Source of the DNA: Symbiodinium natans
Lineage: Eukaryota; Sar; Dinophyceae; Suessiales; Symbiodiniaceae
Length of the DNA stretch: 64,000 bases
Assembly (NCBI GenBank): GCA_905221605.1
Contig: CAJNDS010002774.1
Location: forward strand, 186,001 to 250,000
Direction of reading: 5' to 3'
Shown here: positions 10,770 to 23,761 of the stretch, one piece after another
Numbering within the stretch: the first letter of the stretch is position 1
Layout: each line of letters starts with the position of its first letter
The notes under the pieces: generated by a model
Told to the model about the DNA's origin: nothing
The model's database searches: none
Seen by the model: only the letters and a program-made list of their open reading frames with translations
Position numbers and translations under genes: made by a program

Positions 10770-13700
10770 CTAGCGTGGGGGCGGGCTCCTGGGGGGGGGG
10801 ACCGGCGACCGCAAAACAGAGTATATATGTATGTGTGTATATGCTTCTGATCACTGAGACGTTTCCCATCTATTTATCTGTCGAGTCGCAATTTCCAACC
10901 TTTCATGTTGTATTTCAACAATGGGTTTACCTGGCCTTACTTGCATTCATGGAAATAGAAAGCAACTCGCAAAGCCGGAAGCCCGAACCGCAATTAAATT
11001 GTTTAAGCAATGGAAGTTAGTTAATTGATTAACTATATGTGGTGTTATTCTGAATTCATAAGCAGGCCTTCTGTGTTGAACTAGACAAAGCTGAAGCTAA
11101 TTTTTTGAAGTACATCACTAACTACAATGATTTAGTTCCAGCCAACTCATGTGAACAAGCGCTGGCGCCGTAGGAGGTTCGCCCGGCCAACAACACCACA
11201 CCCCATCAGTTGCAAGCAAAGGATAAAAGCTGCAGCTACAGTCAGAACTTGACACTTTTTTCAACTGGTTTGAAGAACTTCAACCTAGATTTTCAAACCT
11301 GCAGCTCAAGTACGGAACCCCACACGAACGCGGCACATGCCTGAGCTGCTAAATGACGACGCTTAAACGTTCTTAGCACTTCTTTTCTTTGAAAACTAGT
11401 TCAGCGAGCCCCAAACTCCCCAGAAGTCTTTCTTGTTCATGGAGGGCTTGCAGGATTACATCATGTACTCCTGCATTCGAAACCAAAGCCTTGTTTCAGC
11501 TGAAACTGTCGAGCTTCAACAATGTAACTACGCGGAGGAATCCTACTATAACCTAGGTTGTTACAGGCACCCCGAGCCACATGTTGGCCCCCTTTTTTAG
11601 GCGATCGGGATCTGAAAGCGGATGCTTTGCCAGGACTCCCGCTCTAGTTTCTGGCGCCACCCCCCACCCCCCACCCCCCATTCCCCCCCCACCCCCCCCC
11701 ATCCCCCCAGGCTTGGCCAGGACGAGGCGGGTCGCGTAGCGCTAAAATCAAGCCAAGAGAAATTCGGGAAGTTCTGCAAGCCAACATTTCCGTTGCAAGG
11801 GACTTGGGGGGGATTGAAAGCTGTACAAAGCTTGGATGAGTCTGCAAAGCTTTACGGTCTCCAGATGTCACTCAAGAGTACTGCATTTGTCTTGCAAGCT
11901 CTGCTATAGTGAATTAAACATGCAGACCCCCTGCATTCAATATATCTAGTGGCACGTTTCCACTAGTTTGAAGGCATTGCCCAGACGTCCTGTGGTCTCC
12001 AAGGTTCATTCAAATTTGCAGGTCTTTGATCTTAAACTACTCATAATGCCTCTATTTCCAGTCCAGCACAGCGGTTCTGGTTTACGCCTTCAGTTATGTT
12101 TGAAGGAAGATGGAGGTAAGCTTGTGGAAAGGACACCAAGTTCGCAGGTCCTGTGATCATTGAAATCTGGGTTCGTGAGCTTGTGGACTCTTCAAAGTCG
12201 AAATTCTGTAACGACATGGAAAATTTGAGGGAGTCTGGGATGCAAGATCCGATGCCCTGCTCTTCTGCTGAGATATCTTGCATCTTGGAAACAGTACTTC
12301 CGAATTCAGTATGAGTCAGGCATATATACATACATGCCGCACGCTGACGGAAACAGCTACAAATTCTGCCACAGGATGACATTAATCTCGACTCGGAGGA
12401 GTGGACCCCCACGAAGCACCACAGCTCCGATTTTCCTGTCCTGATTTCCCTTTCAAAAAGTTCTGCTAAAGACCACCGGGGGAGGGGGGACCCCATCAGC
12501 CGGCCAAGACAAGGAGGTCTACTCCACTGCCAGGTGGCTGTGGCCGGCAAAGGCCAGGCGGGAAGCGATGGCGGCGCGGTGATCCTGACCTCGTTGTGGG
12601 AAGGTTCTCTTTTTTGTGGGAACGCGTCGTTCTGTGTGGTCCAGGACGTTCCTTTGCTCCGTACCCCCTCTTCCATTCACATCATTTTTCAGGGAACAGC
12701 AACTGATTGACCATTGCACCACGATGAGCTTTTAGGTCTGGAGGATTCCTGAAGGCTCTGCTTGCGTCTCTTACATGAACCGCTTCGTGGAAGATTCGGA
12801 TATTAGCCACGCGATGCCGAAGTAGAGGACACCCGTGACACGCATCAACATAAAATGGACGATTGCAGACAAAACACGCCAGTCTTCCTCTTTGCCTGCA
12901 GCGACTTTCCAGGACAGCTGCAGACAAGTTCATTGCGCTAGTCAGCTCGCATATGACCAGCCCCTTTGCCCTAAGCTACGCAATCCAGGTACACCCAGGA
13001 AGGACGAGAATCTACCCGATGGCGGGCCGCCCTCAGATTGAAGCATTCACTCGAAAAATCGCCTTAAGAGTAACACCAAACAGCACATTCCGGTCTCGGC
13101 CCATGCTTCTCGAGGCCACAAGCGATGTCTACTCTGTGCTTTCCTGGTGGCTCTGACTTGCATCTCCAGCTTCACACACTTCCATTTCCCCAGAAACTGC
13201 GGGTGCTCATTGTCCGAGCTGCTGGCTCGCTTTTCGCTTTGCTTTGGACTCGGCCCTCTTCAGGCCCTCTGTTCACTCTTCGCGCCCTTCCACTTCTGCC
13301 AGAGGGCCTAGGAAAGCTGTGCGCTTGCGCCGGGCCCACCAGACCAGCTCAGCCAGCAGGTTGCGGCCTTCGTCCTGTTTCAAGTAAGACCAAAGAAGGA
13401 CAGAAGAAATAGGCCTCACATGACCTCACGGTCCCTCCACCCCGCGCCTCCTGAAGATGCTTGAGGATGCCATAAGCCCCTTCGCGGCCCAAGGGCGCGA
13501 AGCGGTAGTGCACCGAGTGCCCTTAGGGCAGTCAAAAACCCTCAGCGGATGCAAGATGCTTTTCGAGTGCTTTTCGAGTGCTTTGCTGGGATCCCCCGCT
13601 TCAGGGCCTCACCAAGGCTTCTGGGAGTACCAAGTCGAAGCTGGCGTACGCGTTTTACACCACGCGCACGTGCTTTCGCAAGAGCCAGACAAGGCCCGGA

Positions 13701-13780
13701 AAGCTGCGAGCTGTTGATTCCATCTGATTCTTGGGCGAGGGGGCGGAGGGGGGTGGGGACTGATTGTTTCGAGAGGGCCG
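10770..13780. other. Stretch with no supported gene
   Basis: Frames on both strands (for example minus 12676-12041 and minus 12933-12682) lack motifs I recognise and could not be joined into a consistent model. 10,800-11,600 is AT-richer. The only clear structure is the C-rich tract at 11,655. Confidence 0.4.
11655..11707. repeat. C-rich tract, G-quadruplex-prone on the minus strand
   Basis: Repeated blocks of CCACCCCCC (minus strand: runs of six or more G separated by single T) over about 50 bases. Confidence 0.8.
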
Positions 13781-13793
13781 ATGGAGCCGGGGA

Positions 13794-14056
13794 GGGGGAA
13801 GGCCCGAGGCCTGATTGACGGAAACTTGGTGGATGAGTACCGCGATCGGTTGATGCTGTACATGGCCAAGTACAAAAGTCCCGCCGAGGTGCCGCAGCCG
13901 ATTGTCGAGCGCTGCGCATGCTTGTTCGCCTGGTTCAAGCAGAACTCCAGGCCGCTGGACATCGAGGGGGACTTCGATGCGACCATGTTCGCAGTGCCGG
14001 GACAGAAAGTGCTGTGCTTCCGCACAAAGATGACCGGCCCGGGTGTTCACTATTGA
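13794..14056 (+). CDS. Candidate 3' terminal exon, unknown protein
   Basis: After an AG acceptor the plus frame reads LIDGNLVDEYRDRLMLYMAK, later VERCACLFAWFKQNSRPLDI, and ends in GPGVHY followed by TGA. The mix of charged and hydrophobic residues is protein-like, unlike the frames on the other strand. No family is recognised and no upstream exon was found, so strand and function are uncertain. Confidence 0.35.
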
Positions 14057-14146
14057 TAGCAGCACAAGGCTTGCTGGAAACACTGTGACCGTCAACAGGG
14101 ATTCTGCCAGTCCGTCAGAGCAGCTGCGTCGCTTTGATGGACGTTT

Positions 14147-14240
14147 TGGCGTTTAGGGCGTTTCGGGTTCAGGGATTTGAGGGTTTTGAGGGTTTAGGAA
14201 TTTCAGGGTCTAGTTTCTAGAGGTCTTGAGTTCAGGGATT
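14147..14240 (+). repeat. Degenerate telomere-like tract
   Basis: GTTTAGGGCGTTTCGGGTTC, GGGTTTTGAGGGTTTAGG and TTCAGGGTCTAG show TTTAGGG-like spacing with many changes. Confidence 0.5.
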
Positions 14241-14743
14241 TCGGGGTCTTGGCTTTAGCGAACTGCGCGAGCTTTCCCTGGCCTTGGCATGCACCTCAAG
14301 TTTCGACACAGCAGTTAGCCCAACAAACGTGGCCTGCTCCCATGTTTTGTCAAGGGCGCTGAATATCTCCTTTTGTGGCCCATCTCGCGCTGGTTAGCTG
14401 CTCTAACTTTCGTGATCGCTTTCTTGTTCCATGCTTTTTTACACTACTGACAAAAAGACGATGTCTGGGCAGGAAAATGGAAGTCTTGTGCAAAGATTTA
14501 AGAAGAGTCTTGGGGCGGTGATCTTGTCTCAAGAACTACACACGCATGATTGTTGTTTCCTTCCAAACTGTATAGCTGCAGGGTGCTTTGAAACATGCCG
14601 AGTTGTCGGGAATGCCGAAAACAAACCCCGAGCACCTCTGAGCCCACGACGCTTGCAGGCGCCTTCCAGGTGACTTGGCTTGAAGTGTGCCGGACCCTGC
14701 TCACCGTCCGAGCCTTGGGTGTTGGCGGCCGCGGTGACCGAAG

Positions 14744-14974
14744 TTAGTCAAGGTGCGCTCTGCAGACTTGAGTAAGAATTTGGAAGGCTTGGGCGAGAGC
14801 CACGTAGAGTTTTGATGCTGATGCTACCCCCACTACTGTCACGAAGCACACACGAAACATCGTGAAATGCTGGTTGCCCGTACTCTCCCTGTTGTGATTG
14901 GCGAAGCCACGGAAGTCGTAGAGCACGCGGATGGAATGGAGGGATAAGAGCTCGAAGAAGGACCTCTCCGTCAT
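14744..14974 (-). CDS. Weak candidate exon with hydrophobic segment
   Basis: The minus frame reads RSFFELLSLHSIRVLYDF, then FTMFRVCFVTVVGVASAS. It is plausible as part of a membrane protein exon. There is no supporting neighbour exon or family match. Confidence 0.22.
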   Translation of the reverse strand: MTERSFFELLSLHSIRVLYDFRGFANHNRESTGNQHFTMFRVCFVTVVGVASASKLYVALAQAFQILTQVCRAHLD

Positions 14975-15469
14975 CGAGCCAGAACCCAGGGCATAGGAGG
15001 TCGATGGCTCTTGCCTTAGCTAACGATGCAATATGATGCACTGGCCAATGGAGGGCAACGTGCTAAGCAACTCGACCCGATGCCACAAATTTCGAAGCAT
15101 AAAAGCTGCGAGTCTGCTTTACACTTGCTTTACTCACCCCAAACTACCAACTGACAAGCATCATCATTCACCATTTGCTTCATCCATTTCATCCGCTCTC
15201 ACACCCTTGAGGGTCAAAATGTACTTCGCAGAAGATGAGTAGCATGGCTTAGTGCGGCACGCAACTGCTCGATGTGAAGATGAAGCCGCCGCCACTCCCT
15301 GACCATCCTTTGCCGGATGCGGCTTCATGGGCTGAGTTGCAAGGCTTCGCTGGACTCCGAAAACCCCTCGGAGGTGCTTTCTTAATTTTCTTGCCGAGCT
15401 GGCAAACATCAAAAACTGCCTTTGGAAGCTGCTCCGCAGTTGGGGTCATGGATGAGCATCCCTGAAAGA

Positions 15470-15645
15470 CGCTTTCAGTCTGAATGCAGATGAAGATCAA
15501 ATCCCCTCGTCCATCCCAGTTCTCTGCATCTTCAGCATCAATCATCTCTTCGTACTGCCTGAGCATTGGGCTGAGGCTCGAACTGCCTGAACGACCCGAC
15601 ACATAGAATGTCCACCACGACATTGTTGGCAGCATCGACAACTGC
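15470..15645 (-). CDS. Weak candidate exon(s)
   Basis: Two minus pieces look coding: VVDAANNVVVDILCVG at about 15640-15595, and QYEEMIDAEDAENWDGRGDL then IFICIQTES at about 15560-15470. They are in different frames and could be joined by splicing, but the spacing is very short. Family unknown. Confidence 0.25.
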
Positions 15646-17152
15646 AAGCCGAAACGAACACCTTTGAGGAGGTTTGAGGAGGTTTGGGCTGTGTGGTATG
15701 GGCTCTGCGTAAGGATTTTAGGCCTGGCCTAGGACTGGGAGTGTCAGAGCGCCGCATGACTCATCCACCCAGGCACGCAAACTGCGCTGCTAAGCTTGTG
15801 TTGTCCACCATCTCCTCCTTTTGCAGCTCCTAGCCGCGATGCTGTTGTTGTATGGAACAGTCAGTTCTCTATGCATCCGCCTTGCATGCTTTATGGATCT
15901 AGGATTGAACACGACAATGGCCACGAAACCATCTGCACACACAAGCTGTGGCAAAGCGGCGCGGCCTCTAACTGCTCAAGGATGGCAGTCTCCTGGCGAG
16001 ACGATAGTCACCCAGGCAGGACGCTCGCAAGCAGCTCTGGGCGTCTAGCAAACCTGGGATATTGTTTAAACCCCATGCTCGGAGAGCTCCTCCCAGTCCG
16101 TGTCCTCTGTCGCAGTAACGCCACTAGCATCAACGTCCTGCAGTGAGACACAAATGGGGATTGACACAGAAAAGGTAACTATGCCCGGCGACCCAAGATT
16201 TGTGTCTTTGCCAGAGTTTTTGCAGGGACCTGCAGACTTGGCATACACCCCAACCCCATGCGTCATTCGCCCAAAAACCCAGCCATTGATTCAACCCCTG
16301 CTGCTAAGAGATGCCAGTGCTACAGTAGGAGACGGTCAACAAGTGAAGCAACTTGGCCGGCGATTGTCTCTCCCCCCGCCCCCCCTCCCCCCGGCTCATC
16401 CAGTTGCACACGTTCAGTACTTCGAGTATCACATGTATCACCACCCCTCGTTTAAGAAGTTGCAGCCCTCTAAAGCAGTGGGGTGGCCTGCAGCAGTGTC
16501 CACTTCGAGGCCTGAATTTCCTGGCCCCAAAAAGGCACGGCGAAGGAGTGACCAAGATTTACTTCAGGGTAGGCACTTGAAGGGAGTCAAACTTGAGGCA
16601 GCGATGCTTACGAGAAGAGTTTCATTTAAGCCCTCCCAGCTTCTTCATCTATCCCCTACTCCTGTATCTGTAGCGAATATGCCGAAAGACTGCAAACGCA
16701 TAACGCTGTGCAGTTCTTATGGCTTGGCACTTGGCATGTGTTCTGAAGTGCTTGGAGATTGTTGGGGCGCCTCCAAGCGGCCCAGCAGCGTTGCGATCTG
16801 AGCGGACCTAGGAGCACAGCACAGGGCGGAACGCAAATGAGCCGCCTCCCGCCTGTAACACGAATGGCAAAGGGGGACCATTGCAAAAGATTGCAATCAA
16901 GGCACCTGTCGATGCAGGCATCACAGCTGTCCGCAAGCAAAGGGACACTTCCTTAGTTTTGTCATGTTTTGTCGCTTGAGCTGGGAGCGAATGGCGGTGG
17001 CGCTGCAGAACGACGCACAATGTACTCGCCCCTCAAGGATGCTCCGAGGTCCTTCCGAGAGCTGCCGGAGAATCGGAAAAATCGACCGAATCTACCCATC
17101 TATCCAACAAGTCAAAGGCGTTGTCCTGAGGTCCTGAGGTCCTGAGAAACGC

Positions 17153-18517
17153 CTAGGAATTCCAGGGCCCCATGAAACCCGCAAACCCGTCAACCCTAAG
17201 TTCGTTCGGGTGGCGGCTCAATAACATCTCCACGGCAGTGGCCACGTCAAAACCAGCAGCGTTCAGCGCTGCGGCTGCCTTCTCAAGAGGCGAGTCTGTG
17301 GAACTTATGTTCTAGCGGCTTCGGTCTTCGTAAGCTGAGGCCTGAGGGGTTGAGTTCAAGGGCTTAGCAGCACAAGGGTTTGCAGGGTTAGCACAAGTAT
17401 TAGGGTTCAACAGCCTACAAGAGAAGACGGCAAGATGGCTTAAGTCGCGGAAATCATATTTTCAACAATTTCCGGCGCCACACTGGAGCCTCGATTGCTG
17501 CAGAAATCCCCAGCATGAGGCTGATGCATTCGAATGTGTCCTTCTGCCCACCACACCACACCACATAGAGTCTCCCGTCCAGCTCTCCGGTCCATGAAGG
17601 GCGACTAGGCCCTTGATTAGGCCATGATTACGCTTTGAGTAGGTCTGTGCTGAGCAGCGCAAAGCCCCTGAAAAATGCCGACGGCAATGACGGACCGGCG
17701 GATGCTGCCAGATGCCGGACGGCGGCGAGCGAGTCAAGACCAGAAGGAGGAATTTGCGACCAGAACATACGACTCCTAGGCAACACCACAAAGACTTTTG
17801 AAATGCTGGTTGCAATTTCGGCCGTTTCATCGCTTTTGAAAATGTTGGGTATTGGTACGTGCTTGAGGCTGTCTCTCAGATCTTATGTGCTTCTGTTGTT
17901 CTTGTTGTGTTTTGTCGTTGCTTCGTTGGTATATGGACCGGACAGAAGTTCCCAACATTTGAGGCTGCATTTTCAATTCTATTTGTTTGTGTTGCTCTTC
18001 TTGCTTTCTGTTTGTTTCGTTGGCTGTGCCTTATGTTTTTGCAGATCCAACCAAAACCCCTCGACTGCTAAACAATACCCCCTCAACTTCCAAACAAGTC
18101 CCCCGCCCTGCTGTGACTACGTTCTCCCACGTAATTAAGGCTTTCTGCTTGTAAACTCTCCCTTCTGGGGGCTTCTTCAGTTGTAAACTGGCCAAGCTGG
18201 TTGCAATTTAAGCCATCTGGTTGCACATCCCCTTGTTCTCCGGATGTCGCCTGCGGAGCGTCAAAGCCGATATCCAGAAGCTGCTGCATCTCCGAGGCCC
18301 TCTTGCCCGACAGCAGGCCCGCAACCTGTAGGCCGAGGTTGAGCCATCATTTTAACCTAACGGCCGACTACAAAATGGCCGCCTTTAAAAGGAATATGTC
18401 AAGCGACAGATCATTCTCTCAAGGGAAAACAGCGAATACAGCGATAATGACAGCACTTGGAGCAGCAGATGCCTGTGCGTCGTGGCCCAGGTCGGCATCT
18501 CGGAGCATGGCCGTTGC
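17153..18517 (-). CDS. UBA-like exons, probably the 3' part of the AlkB-like gene upstream
   Basis: Three in-phase pieces: 18517-18473 (ATAMLRDADLGHDAQ, donor GC), 18325-18251 (VAGLLSGKRASEMQQLLDIG, then FDAPQ, donor GC) and a terminal exon 17295-17153 (KAAAALNAAGFDVATAVEML, stop TAG). The pattern xxLLxxGFDxxxAxxxL is typical of ubiquitin-associated three-helix domains. The exons lie just 3' of the AlkB-like exons on the same strand, so they may be its C-terminus. At least one connecting exon between 18250 and 17296 was not found. Separate-gene status is not excluded. Confidence 0.42.
17338..17408 (+). repeat. Degenerate TTAGGG-like tract
   Basis: GGCCTGAGGGG, GGCTTAGCAGC, GGGTTTGCAGGGTTAGC and TATTAGGGTTC form a telomere-like, heavily mutated stretch. 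Just upstream, at 17127-17150, GTCCTGAG occurs three times in tandem. Confidence 0.35.
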
Positions 18518-18799
18518 CTTCAGGCCGATTCAAGCCCCCATCACTCCCCCGTCCCCACCTCAGGCGCTACTATCATAGCCGGTATATGTCGATGTCAACA
18601 CACCCGACACCCGACACACCCGCCTTTCGTGAAGGACCGGAGTCGTGGATGGCCTTCCATGGTGCCGCGCCTCGCAAGCTCGGTTTTGTTTTGCTGGGTC
18701 TGACTTAGAGCCCGGTGGGGTTGGGGGATGACGAGGCACTGGTCAAGTCCTTCCTTCCAGTACACGGGATGCGACGGATAGGGACGGGCGGAGCCTGTG

Positions 18800-20218
18800 G
18801 CTTGCTGGCCCGTGGGCATGAAGAACATGACCACGGACATGCGGCCACCGTAGTCCCCGAAGCTGGATCCTGTCGCAGGTTGGCACTGCTTTGAAAGGGC
18901 TTGCGCAGGTTCTTTATGACCAGGTGCCTTCCGAGCACATCTTCGGAACACCATGCCGCTGAGTGCCGAAAACGATGAGATCGCCGTCGCGGAGAAGGAC
19001 GGGTTGACCATCCTTAGTACTGTGAGGCTTGGGCGTTGAGGCGGCTGCGGAAGCAGTGCAGATGAGGGTCAATAGTCAGAATCCGTGGTGCTCCGAAGGA
19101 CATCAACGCTGTCCACGCCTGGTTGGAGCCGAGAGGCTTATGAGTGGCTACTGAGTCGAAGTGTGGCACGCAGCTGACACGGCAACGTCGGGCACCTCAT
19201 GCCGATGCACGATGGCGTCAGCATTGCCATCCGGATACCACAGGAGGCCTGGCCTCGCATCTTAGAGTCTTAGAGGAAGGTCATGGAGACTATGTCGTTC
19301 CATCACTGTGCTCATTGCATGTCATTTAGGAGTACCTCACGCCACAGTACGGGTGGTATGAAACACCGCCTCTTCAGCACACGGTCGTCGATTCCCTGCT
19401 CGACCATCACCCGCTGCATCAGCTTGTCCAGCTCAGGCAGCTTGCCAGGGATCACGCCATCTTTCCTGATGGGCTTCATAGAACAAAACTAAAAATAATG
19501 CGCTGATCGATGCAGTCACAGGACCGCTCACGACTGAGTGGTGCTCAGTGGTCCACTTAGCGCCGGGCGCATTCTGATTGCCCTGTGGCCTCATGCGGCC
19601 CTCCTTGTCGTACTTGAGCCGGTAACCGCCTCCGTTCTTGAACTCGCGACCGTCGGCCATGGGCTGGACCCACTCCATGCTTGTTAAGGCATCTTCGTAG
19701 ATCCTCTGCCCTTTGCCGAAACCACGGATGATTTCAATGTCTCGCCAGAAGTCCGTTCTGAGGTAGTCATGGACCTCTGACACATGCGCACCAACGCAGA
19801 GAGGGCGCTGGGATGCGGAAAGGGCTATGCTGCTTGTCCAAGGGGCCCCAGCGGGCTTTGGCACCTCTTTTGGCCTTAGCTGGTGGGGGAGATTTGGGAC
19901 GAAAGGGCATGGGTTGTCTGCTAGGATTCCGAACCGAATGGCATTCTAGGATTCAGAATAGGACTTCTCAGCACAACACGCCACAAGCCAGCATGTTGTT
20001 TCCGCCGTGCACACCCCTCTATCCAACACATCCTGAACCCATGAAGCCAAGTAAACTGCAGCACCAAGTACTCCTCAAATCTCATCAAACTCTCACATGC
20101 CTTGCCATTTGCCCAGGGTGCTCTTTCCGCCACCACGTCTGCACAAATTTAGCAGGACGGCCAATGGCCTCAGCAATCTCGGCCTTCTCGAAGCCCTCCT
20201 CAATCAGGTTTGGCGGCC
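18800..20218 (-). CDS. AlkB-like 2-oxoglutarate/Fe(II) oxygenase, 5' end not found
   Basis: Phase-consistent exons: 20218-20124 (EKAEIAEAIGRPAKFVQTWW), 19879-19847 (LRPKEVPKPAG), 19774-19530 (starts VHDYLRTDFW), 19465-19341 (KDGVIPGKLPELDKLMQR), 19248-19196 (LLWYPDGNADAIVHRHE), 19118-19071 (AWTALMSFGAPRILTI), 19012-about 18931 (LLRDGDLIVFGTQRHGVPK) and 18862-about 18800 (FGDYGGRMSVVMFFMP). The order of Y-x-DG, SFGAPR, DGDLIVF-x-H-G and GGR-x-S matches the double-stranded beta-helix core of AlkB-family dioxygenases, with distal His in RHGV and the 2OG-binding Arg in GGRMS. The usual HxD appears as HRHE. The N-terminal WW module looks helical. Donors include GA after 20124, 19530 and 19071, and GC after 19847. 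Where the coding sequence ends is unclear: the frame stays open to a stop at 18595. Substrate unknown. Confidence 0.62.
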
Positions 20219-20657
20219 CTAAGCATGTCTTCTTAAGACATGGGAAAGTCTGAACCGATTGGCAAGCCGGCAAGCCAATTGGGAAATTCTCAGGGCAGCC
20301 CAGGACGGGTGAACAACCTAGTTGTTACCTCGCTTCTCCTTAGCCAATGTCAGGGCGGGCTTGCTTCAAGCCCCAAAGCCCAAAACACAAGCCCGAATTC
20401 CAAGGCATGTCAAAGGGCATGAACCTCAGTCCGCAAGCCTACACTTCACGCCAAGGCAAGCCGATTTGATCGGACGATATTCCTGAAAACGACTCAGGTT
20501 CCAGAAAAACTGACTTGGACTCCTTGCCGCCTACTTTCAAGTGGAGCAAGACGTCGACTCAAGAAAGTGTGTGACCTCTGAAGAAAGCTACTGTTGCCAT
20601 GCCGACGTCTGCTGACCATGAGTCACATTTTGCTGGAGTTCCCTAGGTGATGAATAT

Positions 20658-21038
<381 letters not shown>

Positions 21039-21689
21039 GTATATGTGCACTATTTCAAACCTCACTCTCAACATTGAAACAATAAGACAATGCTCAGACC
21101 GGCCCAATGTGTCACTGATGGGCCCAGCTGCTCATTCTGCCCGCAACCCAGATGCCAACCCCTGACCCTGAACCCAGACTTCCGGAGGGCTCCGCGGCGC
21201 AGATTCCGCCCGACTGAATACCCGTCACGGGACAGTCACTTTAGAGGGTGACGAGGGGGGGGGGTCGAAGTGTCACTGTAAGAACCACTCGGCCCACCTT
21301 GCGGAGCGCGATCGTCCGGAGTCTGTCTTGGTACTCCTGCGATTCTCTGCAGCGTCTGCAACATCTGCACCCCAGGACGAGATCCCAAACCTCTTCCGCC
21401 CATTGTGGGACACATTATGTTGTGTTGAGTTCTTCAAGAACCAAGAATGTATCCCGCTAGGCCTGCTACGCACCCTGTTTGTTGTGATCTCGAGTTTTCT
21501 CTAGTTAAGGTAAATTGCAAGGACTACCAGGCTCAATTCTGTTGACCTCATTGTTGAACCTTCTGTTGAAGTCCAAGGTAGAAGAACACGGGGCGATCAT
21601 GTATACACACGGTCTCGCCCCACCACCCTAAACACATTCCCTCCTGATTCCCCCCAAACACCCGCCCAAAAAGGACCTTGTGCCCTGCC

Positions 21690-21835
21690 GAGCTGTTCGA
21701 CTCAAGGTTGCCGGCCGGATCCGTGGCCTCGCAGAACTCGGACGTCCGCTCCTGGAAGGCCACAGCGCCGCTCAGCTTCTGAGGCTTTTGGTTGGGCTTG
21801 CACCTCTTCTTGGGGAAGTCGAGGCGAGTTGGACT
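21690..21835 (-). CDS. Weak candidate exon
   Basis: The minus frame reads KKRCKPNQKPQKLSGAVAFQ, then ERTSEFCEATDPAGNLESN. The basic/acidic mix is protein-like. No family or junction is recognised. Confidence 0.22.
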
Positions 21836-22084
21836 TTGGCATCAGGGGCTTCAGGATTTTTTGATGTGCTCGGCCCCCGGTGCAGCTATGTAGGAGGCAT
21901 GAAAGCAACGAAATAAACAGCAAAGGGCATGAATGGGTGTGAACGGTGGTGAGCCGAAGATTGGGGTCGACACTGTCATCTACCCTTGTCCTTGTCAGTG
22001 AAGCACTCCAACCTGGGCTTGCGGCATACAGGCGATGCTTGTTGCTGGAAGCACTTCCTGACAGACCTACTGGGGACAAGACCA

Positions 22085-22395
22085 GGTGATTCGCTCAACA
22101 CGGCACCCAGCCCTGTTCTCGGCAACCTCGCTCGCCGCAATGGCATTCGCCAACGTTGATGGCGGCATGGCTGCGACACATTCTCTGTTGACCTGTGGCT
22201 ACACTGCGTGAAAAACCGTGTGCAAGTTTCGCCTGAAGGTCTAGCTTTGCCTTGACATCACTTTGGCCTCTTGTCTGGGTGCAGGGGTCTGCGCTGCGGG
22301 AACGACGGCGGCAAATGTTACAGAGGTTGTCGTGGAAAGCATTAGCTCAAGCCGCTCAAGCTGCACATCCCTGCAGCTTCTCTACCAGTGCCTCC
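22085..22395 (+). repeat. Dispersed repeat, copy 1 (partner at 27256)
   Basis: The segment shares ordered similarity with 27256-27545: GTGATTCGCTCAA / GATTCGCTCAA, then CTCTCGGCA / TTCTCGGCAACCT, GATGGCGGCATGGC in both, TCTTGTCTGGGTGCAGGGG against TCTTGCGTGGGCTCGGGGG, and TAGCTCAAGC..GCTCAAGC in both. Neither copy shows a shared open frame. Confidence 0.7.
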
Positions 22396-23761
22396 AGCTA
22401 AGAAGGGCCAGACCCTCGCATCATCCCTCCCTTAAGCTGATCCCTTGGATGTGAAGGGGTCCACAAAACAGCAAAGAGTCGTCTGGGATTGCTTATGCTT
22501 GGCCTCCGGTCCCTGTGACCACATGAACTAGCGGCAACTAGCAATGTATCGTGGGGTCAAATATGCACCGAATTGACAGCAAGCAAGCTGAGAACGTCAG
22601 GCGCAATTATTTGTCAAGTTTTGGCGCGAACCAACTGGAAGGTCCGAAACAGAATAAACTCTTCCCATGCGATCGTCACGGTAGCTCCAGTCAAGAGAAT
22701 AAACTCTCCCGTCGTGTTGGGGTGCGCTTGCGTGTCATGAGATGTTGCGCCCACCCCGCAGTATCAGAAAACAGCCTCGCCAAACACAATCACCTGGCCT
22801 CAAGCACTATGTCCTCATTGCACAACCCCGTCAGAAGACGGCGGCGCTGTTGTTCCTGTTCGGTGTTGCTGCAACCTACATGGAAACTTGGAACACTCAA
22901 GCTAGCCGAAGCCCAATCTTATCTTACGGGCGCAGGCGACTTGTTGGAGGGTTCTAAAAGGCACGGCTTCATTGTGGGCTTGCCACTGCCGTAGCAGATG
23001 GTAGCCACTTGGTAGCCGCTTTCTTTAAGGAAGGCTTGCGGGCTTTTGTTGGACTTTTTTTGGTTGGTTCGACGATTCACGAAGAGACTTGGGAGACCAG
23101 AGGCCGCGGAAGCGGAAGCTAATCCTCTGGCTTTGGCTGGCCTGGGCTGCAGGGAACCTCCTCGGAAATATCGGCCGAGGATGGTGTTGGAGGCTCCCTT
23201 GGAACCAATGTCTCCCGGGCGCCGACGGTTCCAGGAAGCTGTGGGACTGCTGGGGCGGAGGGCAGATCATTGCGCGACATGACATGCGACATGAGTCACA
23301 TGAGACACCAAGTCAAGAAGCTCAAGCCAAGCCGTTCCCAAGCCGCGTTTCGAAGCATTAGCAGCCCCAAGCTCTTAAACATCTCAACCCATCTCAACCC
23401 CCAACCCGAATCTGAGTATGCTCGAAGTTTCACAGGACACAGGCATCCCCGGCTTCAGTTGCCAATGTTGCCAACCTGGTCATGCTCGGAGATGGCTGTG
23501 AACCTGACCAGGTGCAGGGCTGTCTAGGCCATGAACACTTCCGAAACACATCTCGAGGCTCCCAATTTGCAATACAGATTTATTGGCCTCAGCACTTGCG
23601 AGGGTGTCAAATTCCAGGGTTCAAACTTCTAAGCTTAAACAGCTCTCCGCATCACAGCGTGAGCCCGTGTGTTCGTGCCCGAGAGCCATGGCGTAGTGAC
23701 AGGACTCGGGCTCTGAAGCCGTCAGCGGTCACCGCGGTCACATCAGCGCTCACGTCAGTGG

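Noticed and set aside
12041-12676. 211-codon minus frame
   Set aside because: No recognisable segment and no exon partners; kept only as part of a gene-free stretch.
17635-18138. Plus frame with hydrophobic runs
   Set aside because: Runs arise from T-rich sequence, with no gene context on that strand. It lies within introns of the minus-strand UBA-like locus.
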